Below are positions 10,938-21,249 of a stretch of 64,000 bases of DNA, in pieces (the first letter of the stretch is position 1; every line of letters begins with the position of its first letter). The stretch is from Dactylorhiza incarnata (taxonomy: Eukaryota > Streptophyta > Magnoliopsida > Asparagales > Orchidaceae): the NCBI GenBank assembly GCA_033032865.1, contig JAWHQI010000005.1, positions 12,548,001 through 12,612,000 of the forward strand, in the 5' to 3' direction. The position numbers and the translations under genes were made by a program. The notes beneath the pieces are model-generated. The model was not told where the DNA came from. It ran no database searches and was given only the letters and a program-made list of their open reading frames with translations.

Positions 10938-11940
10938 TCAAGGATAGAATCGTTTCAGGTCATCCCCGATCCTGGCCAGGCCGAGGAGTGCCCCATACAC
11001 ATCTCGGAGGTGGTACCCTCCTGACTTGAGTGCCTCGCCTACAATATACGACCCCTCCCAGTTAGGATTGAGCTTTCCTAGTGCGTCTCCTCTCCCGGCC
11101 GCGTCAACCTTCTTCAGCACCAGGGTTTCCTTTCTCGAATTGTTTCACTCGGATGTGTTTATTGAAGTACCGAGCCATCCGCCATTTGACCTCTTCTTGC
11201 CCGATGGTGGCAAAGTCCCAGAGGTCCTCCACCAGGTCCAGAGATAGTCGTTGCTCTTCCCCATTTTCCACTAGCCATTCTTCATCCCCCTCGCCCGCGG
11301 TGACCACCCTGGGGGACTTTACTTTGAACTCCACTAGAAGAACGGCCTCGGACCCGTGGGAAAGCTTGAGTGGAGTCTCCCCCGTGGCTGTGTTCGGAGT
11401 GGTCCTCAGGGCTCAGAGTACTGAGGGTAACTGCTCTACCCAGTTCCCCCTGAGGTTCTCGACCTTCTTCTTCAACAAGTTTACGATAATTTTGTTTGCG
11501 GCCTCCACCTGCCCATTGCTCCTCGGGTGGTGGAATGACGCAAATTGAAGGTCTATTCTGAGATGGGTGCAGAAGCTGACGAACTCGTCACTGGCAAACT
11601 GCGGCCCATTGTTTGTATTTATGGCTAGCGGGAGCCCCTGCCTGCATATTATCTCACCCCATACAAAATTTCTAACTACTTGAGACGTTACCTTGGCCAA
11701 CGCCTTCACCTCCAGCCACTTGGAGAAATGATCAATCATCAGCAACAAGAACCTTATTTGTCCACTCGCTTTCGGGAACGGACCTACCAGGTCCAAGCCC
11801 CATATAGCGAAGGGCTAGGGGGTTGTGATGGACGGAAGCCTTTGGGCTGGCAGGAGTTAGAGAGGAGCGAACAACTGGCACTTTGAGCATTTCCTTGCAA
11901 ATTCTGTCGCAACCTTGATGAGGGCAGGCCAAAAGTAGAC
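10938..11940 (-). pseudogene. Tat-like integrase, broken
   Basis: The minus strand shows the integrase core at 11796-11413 (starting MDLVGPFPKASG, the first catalytic D), then a middle part in another frame (11334-11104) and the C-terminal part 11120-10938 with LNPNWEGSYIV and ending DDLKRFYP. The second catalytic residue sits in NTNNGPQF where TDNG is usual, so the Asp is an Asn; the Glu (SNGQVE) is present 35 residues later. The protein would insert element DNA into the genome; with the lost Asp and at least two frameshifts it cannot. Confidence 0.85.
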
Positions 11941-12900
11941 CTACCTCAACACTCTCCCCTCCAAGGTTCGGCTCCCGGAGTGGCTGCCACACTCCCCCGA
12001 GTGAATTTCCTCCAGGACCCTTGGGACCTCCTCCTCTGATACACAATGGGCTAGGAGTCCCGAGAGTGTTTTCATGTACAGTCCTCCTGCATATAAAGAA
12101 TAATATGCCGATTTATACCTGAAGTGCCGCTTATCCACATCCCCTTCGGGGAACTTCCCTGATGTCAAGAAGGTGATGAAGGGATCCATCCATGATGCCC
12201 GCTGGTCCACCTCCATCAGCTCACCCTCCTCGATGGATGGCCGGAAGAGGTCTGACACCGACCCCCCTACCCTTTGACCGAACTTGGCCAGGAGGTCCGC
12301 TGCGACACTCTCCTCCCTTGGCACGTGATGGATTGAGAAGGTCCAGAACTGCCCAATGAGCCCCTTGACCTTTTCCAGATATCGCTGAAGAGTCAACTCC
12401 TTTCCCTCGAACTCCCCCCTAATATGGCAAGCCACCGCCATGGAGTCCGTCGAGACCTCCACATCCTGCACTCCCAACTCCCGGGCCAACCGCAAGCCCG
12501 CCACAACTGCCTCATACTCCGCCTGGTTGTTGGTGAGGGAAAAATTAATATTGATTGCCTGCTCGATCCTTGTCCCTTGGGAGCTTACCAAAACCACCCC
12601 TCCCCCGAAGGAATGCTTTCCTGAGGCCCCGTCCACCAACATCCTCCAGGCCACCGAGCTGGGTAGATCGGACTCTTCCACCTCTGTCACATAGTCTGCC
12701 AAAAAGTCTGCCACCGCTTGGGCCTTTATGGACAATCTGGGCACATAGGAAATATCAAATTCACTGAGCTCCACCGACCACTTAGCCAACCTCCCCGAGT
12801 TCTCTACCCCTTCCATGATGTTGTGAAGGGGGTGGTCAATCACAACCTTGATCAAATGCGCTTAGAAATAGGGTCGGAGCTTCCGGGCCGACACCACCAA
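11941..12900 (-). pseudogene. Tat-like RNase H region
   Basis: An open stretch of 304 codons (12855-11941). It begins with the end of the RT-linked region (SVELSEFDISYVPR) and then carries an RNase H domain: VDGASG near residue 74, NNQAEYEAVVAGL near 108, STDSMAV near 136, followed by HHVPREESVAADLLAK. It removes the RNA strand during reverse transcription. The part up to 11941 reaches the zinc-binding N-terminus of integrase. This is the best-preserved part of the element. The Met at 12855 is not a real start; it continues from RT in another frame. Confidence 0.85.
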
Positions 12901-13990
12901 GGCGAAGACCAACTTCTCCAGGATGGGGGTACCGAAGCTCTGCCTTCCTTAGGACTCGACTAACATAGTAGATTGGGGGTTGCCTTCTACCTTCTTCCCA
13001 GACCAACACTGAACTTATTGCCTCGGGTCTTTCCCCCAAGTATAGGGACAAATCCTCTCCTTGTCTCAGCCCTTACAGCAAGGGAGCTTGGGTCAATTAT
13101 CCCTTCAACGCTTGAAAAGCACTCTCACACTCAGGGGTCCATTCAAACTTTTGATTCCCCCGCAACACCTTGAAGAAGGGCGCACACTTCTCTCCCGCCC
13201 TGGAGAGGAACCTGCTAAGCCCGAAAAACATTCCCGTAAGGCGCTAAACCTCCTTCACATTCCTCGGTGACCCCAACTCTATGATGGCCTTGACTTTGTC
13301 TGGATTGGGCTCCACCCCCGCTGGGGTGAGTAAGTGGCCGAGGAACTTTCCCCTGCTAGCCCCGAAGACACACTTCTGGGGGTTGAGCTTCATGTCAAAT
13401 TTTCTCATTGTCCGAAAGTTTCTTTAAGGTCACGGAGGTGGGACTCAAGGTCTCGACTCTTCACCATGAGGTTATCCACGTGGACATCCAGGTTTCTACC
13501 CTTTTGTTCCCGGAAGACCCAGTCCATCATCCATTGGTAAGTGGCTCTTGCATTCTTGAGCCCAAAGGGCATCGTTTTATAGCAATAACACCCATCACCC
13601 AGGATGAAAGAGACATCCTTGACATCGGGGGGGTGGGGGGGGGGTGCATGCCGATTTGATGATAACCTGAAAAATCATCTAAAAACGACATCACAGAAAA
13701 ACCGACGGCTGAGTCAACCAGCGCGTCGATTCGGGGCAAAGGGTAGCAATCCTTGGGGCATGATTTATTAAGCAAAGAAAAGTCAACACATATTCTCCAC
13801 TTACCTCCCCCTTTCTTCACCATAACCACATTGGAGACCCAGCCTGCGTACTGGATCTCCGACACAAACCCTGCTTGGAGGAGATTGCCCACCTCCTCTC
13901 GGATGGGCCTTTCCAGCTTGTCAGCTATGACTCTCTTCTTCTGTCAAATAGGTTGGGTGCCGGGATCAAGGTTGAGGCGGTGGAAAGCCA
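12836..13990 (-). pseudogene. Tat-like reverse transcriptase, broken
   Basis: RT begins at about 13990 and is open from 13892 with GWVSNVVMVKKGGGKWR, CVDFSLLNKSCPKD and FLDDFSGYHQI. A run of G residues on the plus strand (about 13628-13646) breaks the frame right after this motif. Further along (13530-13430) the YVDD active-site box reads HVDN. The RT/RNase H connection at 13051-12836 contains PIYYVSRVL. Frameshifts and the altered catalytic box show a dead enzyme. Confidence 0.83.
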
Positions 13991-14014
13991 TATCCGCATT
14001 GATCCCGTGCATCT

Positions 14015-14401
14015 CTACGAAGCTCCATACAAAGACATCCATGTTCTCCTGCACACAGGCCAGGATTTGATTCTGCTCCTCTGGGCTGAGCTCCTAGCTG
14101 ATCTTGACTTTTTCCACCACCTCCGCTCGGGTGGTGACTTTGAGTTCCACGACCTCATCCACAGCCTCCAGCCGGGACTGCTCCCCCAATCACCATATTT
14201 CTCCTCGCCCTGAGCCAACACTTCGGCATCCTCCTCCTTTTTCTCTTCCCGAACCTCCATCAATTCTTCCGCGCCTTCCTCCTGGGCTTCTCCTTCCTCC
14301 TCTTCCCTCTCCTTCTCCTCTTCGACCCCCACCAGCTTCCCCATCTCCCGATCCCACTCATCTGCCTCGGCCATCCAGGAGATGGTGTTCACGATAGTCA
14401 C
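14015..14401 (-). other. Acidic linker between protease and RT (Tat-like pol)
   Basis: An open stretch very rich in Glu and Lys (EEEKEREEEEGEAQEEG), followed by a basic segment in the same frame. It has no domain I know and lies between the protease and RT parts of pol, so I read it as linker sequence rather than a gene. Confidence 0.55.
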
Positions 14402-14990
14402 ATAGCAATGTCGGGCTACCTTCAGATCGCCCCTTATTCAGACTTGGACTCCTCCCGCCCTGAACTTGAGGCATTGATGTAATGTGGAGGGGACGCAGCA
14501 GAACGCACTGATGAGTGGTCGTCCGAAGATGGCACTATAGCTGCTGGGGGCGTCCACTATGACAAAGCGGCAGTTCCTGGACTACCCCCAAGCCTACATG
14601 GAGTCCCACTCCCCCCTCTACAACTTTCCTCTCACCGGAGAACCCCAAATAGTGGGCCATCCGAGGCCAACACCCTCCTGTTCTCCACCTTCATATCGTC
14701 AAATGCCTTCTTGAAGATGACGTTGATCGAGCTCCCATTATCCACAAGGATCCAGGATACGGTGAAGTTCTCGATTGCTATCTGAATGACCAGCGCATAG
14801 CAGAAAGGGTCTTTGTGACCCGACATGTCCTTCTGAGTGAATGAGATCTTCTCTGCTGGGGGAGAGTCTAGGGACGTCGAGGACACACTACGACGATAGA
14901 TGGTATGGAGGCTTGCCTTCCGGGTCACCTCAATCCCTACCGCCCCATGGATCGCCCTGATCCCTCCTTGGGTCGCCACATCAGCCCGGT
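14402..14990 (-). pseudogene. Tat-like protease region, broken
   Basis: The open part at 14979-14632 carries FTQKDMSGHKDPFCYALVI and the aspartic-protease box ILVDNGSSINVIF (residues ~74-86 of that stretch), followed by a helix region. The ILVDNGSS form instead of DTG is usual in Tat-type elements. The protease would cut the gag-pol polyprotein. Stops and frame changes separate it from gag upstream and from RT downstream. Confidence 0.8.
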
Positions 14991-15019
14991 CTTCACACCT
15001 CTCATCCTCATCATCCTGA

Positions 15020-16394
15020 GACAGGACCTCCTAAATCCTCACCGCCCGCTGCTCCCGCAGCACCGGCGCTCTAGCTTCCTTCATATCCAGGAACTCCGGG
15101 CAGTTGGTCGTTGCGTGACCTTCCTCCCCGTGGAATTCACAATAGGGCAACGCCTCCCCCTCCTCTCGACCTCTCCCGCCCTATTCCTCCTCCTAGGAAC
15201 GGCTCCTCCGGCTCCGGCTCCGGCTCCTCTTCCCCTTCCTAGTCTCCCTCGACCGACCGCCATCGCCTGCTGAGGCGGGTGGGGACGAGGCAGCCTCGGG
15301 CCCTGCCTCCACCCTAGTTGGTGGGGCCTTCCTTGGCCTCCTTGGAAGTTGCCCCCTCCCTAGTGGAAACCCCTTCCTAGGCCCTGCCTTCCTCCTTCTT
15401 GCTGCCTCCACCCCACCTCTGGGGCCCTCGCCACCTCTCTTCTCTGTGGCTCCGGATGTTTGACCTCTGGCTTGCTCAGCCGTGCCAACCTCTTTATGAA
15501 CTCAGGGTTCGCTGCCTCCCCCTCAATCTCCTCCGCCGCTCTCTCCATCAGCTCCTCAAAGGACAAAGGAGCCCTCCTCTTGAGGTTTATCTTACAAAAC
15601 CCCTCTCGCAGCCTCAATATAAAGGCGAGCTGGAGAGTGTACCCTGGCACCTCTTGGATGAGGAGGGCCTCCTCCTGGAATCGATCCACATAATGAGCTA
15701 GCGACTCCCCCTACCTCTGTTAAATGTTGAAGAGAGCATCGTGGTCCTTCTTTCTCTTCTTCGAGGTTGAGAAGCGCAGCAGGAAGCCGCGACGCAAATC
15801 CTTGAAAGCGTATATCGACCCGGAGGGCAACTGGTGGAACTAGTCCCTCGCTATCTCCTTTAGGGTGGTGGCAAAGAGTCGACACTTGAAAGCGCCGACA
15901 TAGGTTTGATAGAGACTATGTCTTCGAACCACTGCAGGTGCTAAGTGTGGTCATCATTGCCGGTATACTAAGTTATGGCCGGCTCGCTGAACCCCTCTGG
16001 GAGAGGTGCCGAGAGCACCAACTCGCAGAAGGGACTCCCCCCTTCACACTCCTGAACTGCTCCACTCGACATGCGAACTCCCCGGGCGAACCGGCTCCTC
16101 CCAGTCTCGCACTCGCCGAGGGACCGCTCGCTGGGAACCCACTGGCCGGGATCCCTCCTACTGGGACGGCGCTCGTCTGCGCCTCACTCGCACTTGCCGG
16201 GCTAGGGAAAAGCTCCCGCCCTGCGTGGTCTCACTCGGCATCTAGGACATAGCCTCCTTCTATGGCCGCTGCCCCGGAGCGTGCTCGCCTACTCCATTTG
16301 GAGGAGCCACTTGGGGTGCAGGGGTTGCAAGACCCCCAAGGGCTGTGGCGAGGGCACACTGGAAGTTCTCCTCTCTCTCATTGTCTCCTGCCAT
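15020..16394 (-). pseudogene. Tat-like gag, broken
   Basis: It starts at ATG 16394 (MAGDNEREENFQCAL) and meets a stop near 16260. Downstream, recognisable gag pieces appear in different frames: a block with LPSGSIYAFKDLRRGFL near 15830-15780, the helical part HYVDRFQEEALLIQEVPG near 15700-15640, a segment with RRAPLSFEELMERAAEE near 15570, an Arg/Pro/Ala-rich stretch, and the tail CEFHGEEGHATTNCPEF near 15140-15085. Gag forms the virus-like particle. Several stops and frameshifts are present. Confidence 0.8.
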
Positions 16395-16449
16395 CTCTTC
16401 CTTAGAGCTTTCTTACACTAGCTGCACTCCACGCTCACCGCAACAAAAA

Positions 16450-17116
16450 TGTTGAAACCAGGACTTGGCTTCTTTGTGGAGCTCGGGCCCTCAAGGATGA
16501 GGGGAAGCTAGCACTTACTGATTCCTTGGAAGGAACCGACCGGAGACTCGGAACTAAACACAGACCCTTAGTCGCAGCGAGGAGGTCCCACCACACAAGC
16601 GGAAGATCTTTCAGTGCTTCCCCTCCCAAGCCAAAGCTGAGAATGGGCACCTTGGAGAGCCTGAGAGCTAAGCCAAGATAGCCTAGGGAGGAAGAAGCTC
16701 AGAAAACTGAGATTGGAATCCTCTCCCAAGGTGCCCTTCGAAGGACTATTTATAATTTTTCAAGTCTAGTATGCTAATAACGAGATTCCACTTTACTCTT
16801 TTGATGTACGCAGCCCAAAATGGTCTGCCAACAGCCAAACTCCACTGTTTGGAGGATCTAACCACAGACCACCAGGGGTCTTTAGGTAAAAATGACCATG
16901 AGTCTTTCCTGGGCGAGCCGCCCACAAGGGTCTCTCTCGCGAACAGAGAGGCTCGGCTTCGCTCGCCTCCCCAGGAGTAACCGACATGGCTCCTAGCCCG
17001 CTCGCCCTCTCGCGAGCAATCGGCGAGATCCCAGCTCGCCCGACACTCTGACTCACTAAACTTCTTACTCCTTTCGCCGGATGGTTCCCTTATCTCTGCT
17101 CACCCCCTGACAGACA
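16450..17116 (-). repeat. Probable 5' LTR of the Tat-like element
   Basis: A TGT...ACA segment of about 667 bp just upstream (minus sense) of the gag start, with a minus-strand TATAAATA at 16747-16754. No second LTR copy is in the window, so the right edge is a best guess. The usual tRNA-Asp/Arg PBS is not recognisable at 16430-16449. Confidence 0.55.
16747..16754 (-). promoter_or_regulatory. TATA box of the Tat-like LTR
   Basis: TATAAATA on the minus strand, with gag starting about 350 bp downstream. Confidence 0.55.
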
Positions 17117-17575
17117 CCGGGGTTGTATAGGGAGTATCTTGGGAGTCTTGCTAGCTCAAAAAGGGGGAACTAAAGGTCTGTGCGCATAGAGTCGAAGTGT
17201 GTGAGTTGCAGTTATGTGATAATAGCATTAAACAGCATAACTCTGCATGTCATATCATAAGCACTGCATTTCAACCCCTACCCCTATCGTATAAATTGGT
17301 TATGGGACTTTTTATACAATAGGCCTTGCTAAACGACCCCTTTTGGTCTATAGGTCTGTATGAACATTTCCTATAAATCAAGGTTACATTTCTTACTTAC
17401 TTCACTTTACTTTGTCTGCGGTAGTCTGTTCTTATCTTACTGTTTACTTTGCCATATTTATAACACCGCTCTTACTTTTTTTATTATTGTCATGCAATAG
17501 TTCTCTTTATATATGTACTCATGTTGGGATAGGTCCGCTGTCATTTGCTTGATCCACTAACTACCTCAAATACCT
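17117..17575. other. Unassigned AT-rich sequence
   Basis: About 460 bp between the Tat-like LTR and the first LTR-end-like block. No ORF and no repeat that I can place. It may be the upstream part of a gypsy LTR whose end is at 18067. Confidence 0.4.
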
Positions 17576-17579
17576 TTCC

Positions 17580-18067
17580 TTTCCTCCTCCTCGCACGGTG
17601 CTTAGGAGTCGCGGGGGGAGGCGGGGACGACAGTGGCTTAGTCTTTTGACTAACGGTCGGTGGACCTTATCATTTTAGGGGACCAAGGAGACGCAGCAGC
17701 ATCAGAGGCCGGTGCAGATGGAGGCAGGCCAGTCTTGTACAGGAGCACCAGTGTCAGGACCAGTGAGTGATTAGTAGTTTGCTTCCGCGAGTGACCTTGT
17801 AGTGAGGATATGATGTACAGGGCATGAGCCCTTTATTACTAATATAACCCTTTTTTATTTCAGTTAAATGATGTGGACATTTATATATATAGCATGTGAT
17901 TTGTGAACTTGAACTTTTATTGTTCGTTTATACTTTTCTTATTCTGTGATCGAAATGGCCGGCAGGATCAGCGCTTTGTAGTGGCGACCTTCCCGAGAGT
18001 TGGTGTCATCGCAAAGCGGCGATTTTGGGCATAAGACCCGATTTTGTAGCACAAAAGGGGTCTTGCA
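17580..18067 (+). repeat. LTR-end-like block, copy 1
   Basis: About 490 bp that aligns over its length with 18715-19218, the end of the level 0 5' LTR. Both have GACTAAYGGTCGGTGGACC, AGAGGCCGGTG, GTGATCGA and a final ATAAGACCC...GGGGTCTTRCA. This copy ends GGGGTCTTGCA and is not followed by a PBS. It may be the end of another family member's LTR or a duplication inside one long LTR. Confidence 0.7.
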
Positions 18068-18714
18068 AATTTGACATTTTGGGTTGACCCCAATGGGTGG
18101 CTAGTGACCCATTGGCCTCTCCTAGGGGTTAGGAAGGTCTAGATAGCGTCAATTTTGCACGGTGGAGGCCAATTGACCCTCAATAGACCACTTTGACCAA
18201 ATTTGGGCTAGAGTTGACTTGGGTCAAATTGGTAAAATTGGTGGCCCTATGATGGGGCTTTTAGGTCCACTAGGTCCCCAATGTCATTATGATGCTAGGG
18301 GCAAGGCCAATTTGGCAAGGTGGGGGCCAATTGACCTTAATTAGGCTACTTTGACCCTATTAGGGTTACAGTTGACTTTGGTCAACTTGACCACTTTGGT
18401 TGACCCCAATGGGTCCTTGGTGCTCTATGCGACACTCCGAAGGGTTAGGTGTGCCATGGTGGGCTCAAGGGGTCATTGTGTGTCCCTAAATTCCAACCTT
18501 AAGCTTAGTAACTAGAAATTATTATTTGCAGACCAAGGTGCTCTTCTCCTTCAAGCCTAAGGCCAAGTGGTTTCTTCAAGTTTCCTAGGCTTTTGTCATG
18601 ACCTATTCATGAAAAATCCACTCTAAGGGTCTGGTTGTTTGAGTGATGTTACAAGTATAGTGGTAGATATTCATGTAGCTAGGTTAGGCCACCTGCTATG
18701 TTTTATACCACTTG
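18068..18714. other. Spacer between LTR-end-like blocks, with an internal repeat
   Basis: No gene. It contains a diverged tandem duplication of about 170 bp (GGCCAATTGACC, ACTTTGACC and AGTTGACTT recur at about 18170-18240 and 18330-18400) and repeated TTGACCCCAATGGGT. Probably U3 sequence of the level 0 LTR, but the LTR start could not be fixed. Confidence 0.5.
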
Positions 18715-19218
18715 TTGTCCTCCACATCGTCCTTCCCGCGTGGTGCCTATGAGCCACGGGGGACGGGGTGGGGAAACGAGGCTTAGTCTTCTGACTAATG
18801 GTCGGTGGACCACATCATTTTGGGGATCGAGGAGATGCAACACCACCAGAGGCCGGTGGAGATGGAGGCGGGCCAATCTAGCACAGGAGCACCAGTCTCA
18901 GGATCAGAGTGTGATTATTAGTAGTTTTGCTTCCGCGAGAGATCTTGTAGTGAGGATACGATGTACTGGGCTGGAGCCCTTTTTATTACTACCCTTTTAT
19001 TCAGTTATTATCTGTGGACATCTATCCTTATGATTTTATATATTATGTGATGTGTACATGGACTTATTTTTGTTCATTTATACTTTTCTTCTTATGTGAT
19101 CGATATTGCCGGCAGGATCGGCATTTTGTAGTGGAGAGATTCTTGAGTGTTGGTGTCACCGCAAAGAGGTGGTTCTGGGCATAAGACCCAGTTTTGTAGA
19201 AAAAAATGGGGTCTTACA
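18715..19218 (+). repeat. 5' LTR of level 0 Del/Tekay-like gypsy (3' part)
   Basis: Ends GGGGTCTTACA at 19218, three bases before a tRNA-Met PBS. The matching start (expected TGTAAGACC-like) is not found upstream, so the LTR is longer than annotated, truncated or rearranged. Confidence 0.75.
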
Positions 19219-19221
19219 AAC

Positions 19222-19233
19222 TGGTATCAATGC
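19222..19233 (+). other. Primer binding site, level 0
   Basis: TGGTATCAATGC, three bases after the LTR end. It is a mutated form of the initiator tRNA-Met PBS TGGTATCAGAGC. Confidence 0.8.
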
Positions 19234-19429
19234 GAAACCTCGATCCGAAGAAAAGAAGTCCACAAACCACGTCCCACCCCGCGTGAGCTTAGTTTGAGGA
19301 TAAACTAGTAGCGAAAGCAATGGTGTGTCAATAGGGGAATCACATGAAAAAGTCCACTTTTAACTGAATCATTTTAGCCAAATCTCCTTACGAGTGTTAA
19401 AGTTTTCCTTTGTAGCCTGCGACGAACTC

Positions 19430-20540
19430 TACCCCGCAGCATGGAGTGCCTCCGACTCCAAACATTGTTCCACCACCACCGGCTCCTACTCCGTTCCAGT
19501 AGACGGAGATGGGGCAGACGTTGACTTCCATTGTGGAGGCATTCAAGGCACAACAGGCTCCGACTCCTCAGCCAAATCGCAGGGCAAATTGGCTGAGGGT
19601 CTTCTGAGGCTTTTCCCCTCCATCATACCTTAGGACTGAGTCAACTGTTCGGACTGAGGAGTGGGTGTACATTATGTATTATATGCTGGCAGGGATTTAG
19701 TGCTCGATGGAGATGGCAATACCCTTAGTGGTTTCATGATTGGAATCCCATGCGAAGAGGTGGTGGAAGTCGTTGCTGGATACCACCTATGTTGGATTGG
19801 ATGCTGCAGACATTTCATGGGATGAGTTCAAGGCAGCGCTGCTGGAGCATTTCGTACCACAGTCTATGAGAGATGAGTTGGAGGACAAATTCTTAGAGTT
19901 GAGACAGGGAAGCTGGACAGTTCTGGAGTACCATCGAGAGTTAACCCACCTAGCCCAGTTTGTGGACTCTTACCAGCCGAATGATGTGGGATACACCAAG
20001 AGGTTCTATAAGGGCCTCTTTGATGACCTGAGGTAGGCACTCTTCCTTATTTCTGACGGCAGCCTGGCCATGATCTTATAGATGGACATGAAGAAGGAGG
20101 CAGACCAACATATTATTCGAAGAAGGAAGAGACTGACAGTGGACCGGGGTAGGGGTCAGGAGAGATCAGAAGAGGGGTTGATACATTGGGTAAAGAAGGA
20201 CGGTAGACCAAACCCACCAAGTGGAGAGGCAGGAGCAGAGGGAGCCGGTAGTGTTGGCTCCTCAACCTCTACAGATGCGGGAGGTGCCAAGGCTAGGAGA
20301 TGGGCCACCTCCCCTACAGGAGTGCTACCGGTGCAACATTCGGAGGATCTGCCCTCTGAGGAATGTACCACTAGACCAAATGCTGCCCCACAAGCTCAAC
20401 ATTTTGGGGGTCGAGGATGTGGACGAAGTCGTGGATTCAAGGGTGGAGACCATAGGCAGGACAGACACCAGATGAATGCCTTGGACCTATCTCAGCCTCT
20501 GAACCCGGCGAGGGTCATCACAGGTACTTTAGTGTTTTCC
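19430..20540 (+). pseudogene. Level 0 gag, broken
   Basis: The N-terminal Pro-rich part (around 19440-19560) is followed by interrupted coding up to 19735. A clear gag core follows at 19740-20036 with HAKRWWKSLL, SWDEFKAALLEHF, and LEYHRELTHLAQFVDSY. A stop at 20034-20036 precedes a basic stretch and a degenerate zinc knuckle near 20320 (CYRCNIRRICP, no His and last Cys misplaced). Gag would assemble the particle and bind RNA. At least four stops are seen, several from CAG or TGG codons. Confidence 0.85.
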
Positions 20541-20611
20541 TAATAATTACTTAGCACCTCGCAAATCTTAGTTTACCTTAACTTACGAACCAAACAACAA
20601 AAATCACCTAG

Positions 20612-21249
20612 GTATAGTACTTGTCTGCGGCAAGCCCGGTTATACCTTGTTCGATACGGGTGCCTCGCACTCATTCATGTCAGAGGAATTCATGGATGAT
20701 CTGGATCAAGTGCAGCACTTCGAAGGCGCCCATAGGAAGGTGCGATTTCCGAACCGGTAAGTACGCGCGCCAAGTGCAATATGAATTATAGAATTTGAGA
20801 AAAACTATTCGAATCACCGACGACACTGTTGTAGATGAAAGATTTTGATCTGATCGTGGGCATGAACTGGCTGCATTGGAACCATACTTAGATCGACTGC
20901 CCGACAAGGAAAATTGTACTAAGGCATGAGGACTCTAAAGTAGTGATTGAAGGTATTAGACCCACCTCCTGTCTTTTATTATCATCTATTTAGGATGTCA
21001 AGGTCCACCTGGAGGGATATGAAGTATATTAAGTGTTGTTCGACATGATCGAGGCCATGGATTCTATTTCAAACATTTCGGTGGTGCGGGATTTTGCTGA
21101 TGTATTTCCAGAGAAGTTATCAGGCTGCCACAGCACCGTGAGAAGTATTTTTAGATCCAGGTGGTGTCGGGAGCTAAGCTGGTATCTAGAGCTCCTTATC
21201 GGATGGCTCCGAAGGAGTTAGTAGAGTTTTAAAGCCAACTACAAGAGTT
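20612..21249 (+). pseudogene. Level 0 protease and RT start, broken
   Basis: Protease box YTLFDTGASHSFMS at about 20641-20682. Then MKDFDLIVGMNWL (about 20835-20873), the usual motif between protease and RT in Del/Tekay-type pol. ISVVRDFADVFPEKL follows at about 21078, and finally APYRMAPKEL at about 21194. The RT stops at 21249 at a junction with the level 1 LTR. Stops and frame changes interrupt each part. Confidence 0.85.

Larger units (their letters stand above)
9401..17116 (-). mobile_element. Ty3/gypsy Tat-like element, minus strand, decayed and 3'-incomplete
   Basis: Read on the minus strand: probable 5' LTR (16450-17116), gag (16394 to about 15020), protease, acidic linker, RT, RNase H, integrase (to 10938), then an array of 95-bp repeats (10865-9831) and unassigned sequence to 9401. 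RT before INT marks gypsy. The Tat lineage is suggested by the gag motif PPGSI..FKDLRR-like block, the CEFHGEEGHATTNC gag tail, the ILVDNGSS protease and an RNase H of the type with VDGASG. Its 3' LTR is not in the window because the gypsy LTR at 7919-9400 interrupts it. Confidence 0.85.
18715..21249 (+). mobile_element. Level 0 Del/Tekay-like gypsy, left part
   Basis: LTR end, PBS, gag, protease and the very beginning of RT, cut at 21249 by the level 1 copia LTR. The element resumes at 60997 with the later part of RT. Roughly 130-150 RT codons including the YIDD box are missing at the left junction. Many stops make this the most decayed member of the stack, as expected of the host of all the others. 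Confidence 0.85.

Noticed and set aside
16430..16449. PBS of the Tat-like element
   Set aside because: The bases after the LTR (minus sense TTTTTGTTGCGGTGAGCG) do not match a tRNA end I can recognise, so none is called.
20524..20834. Intron-like segments with GT...AG ends between gag and protease and after protease of level 0 (20524-20611, 20757-20834)
   Set aside because: Splicing the first would align VITG with VLVCGKPGY well, but the second breaks the frame, and a third candidate (about 20953-20993) reads through as normal coding with one stop. Chance sites in a decayed pol are the simpler reading.
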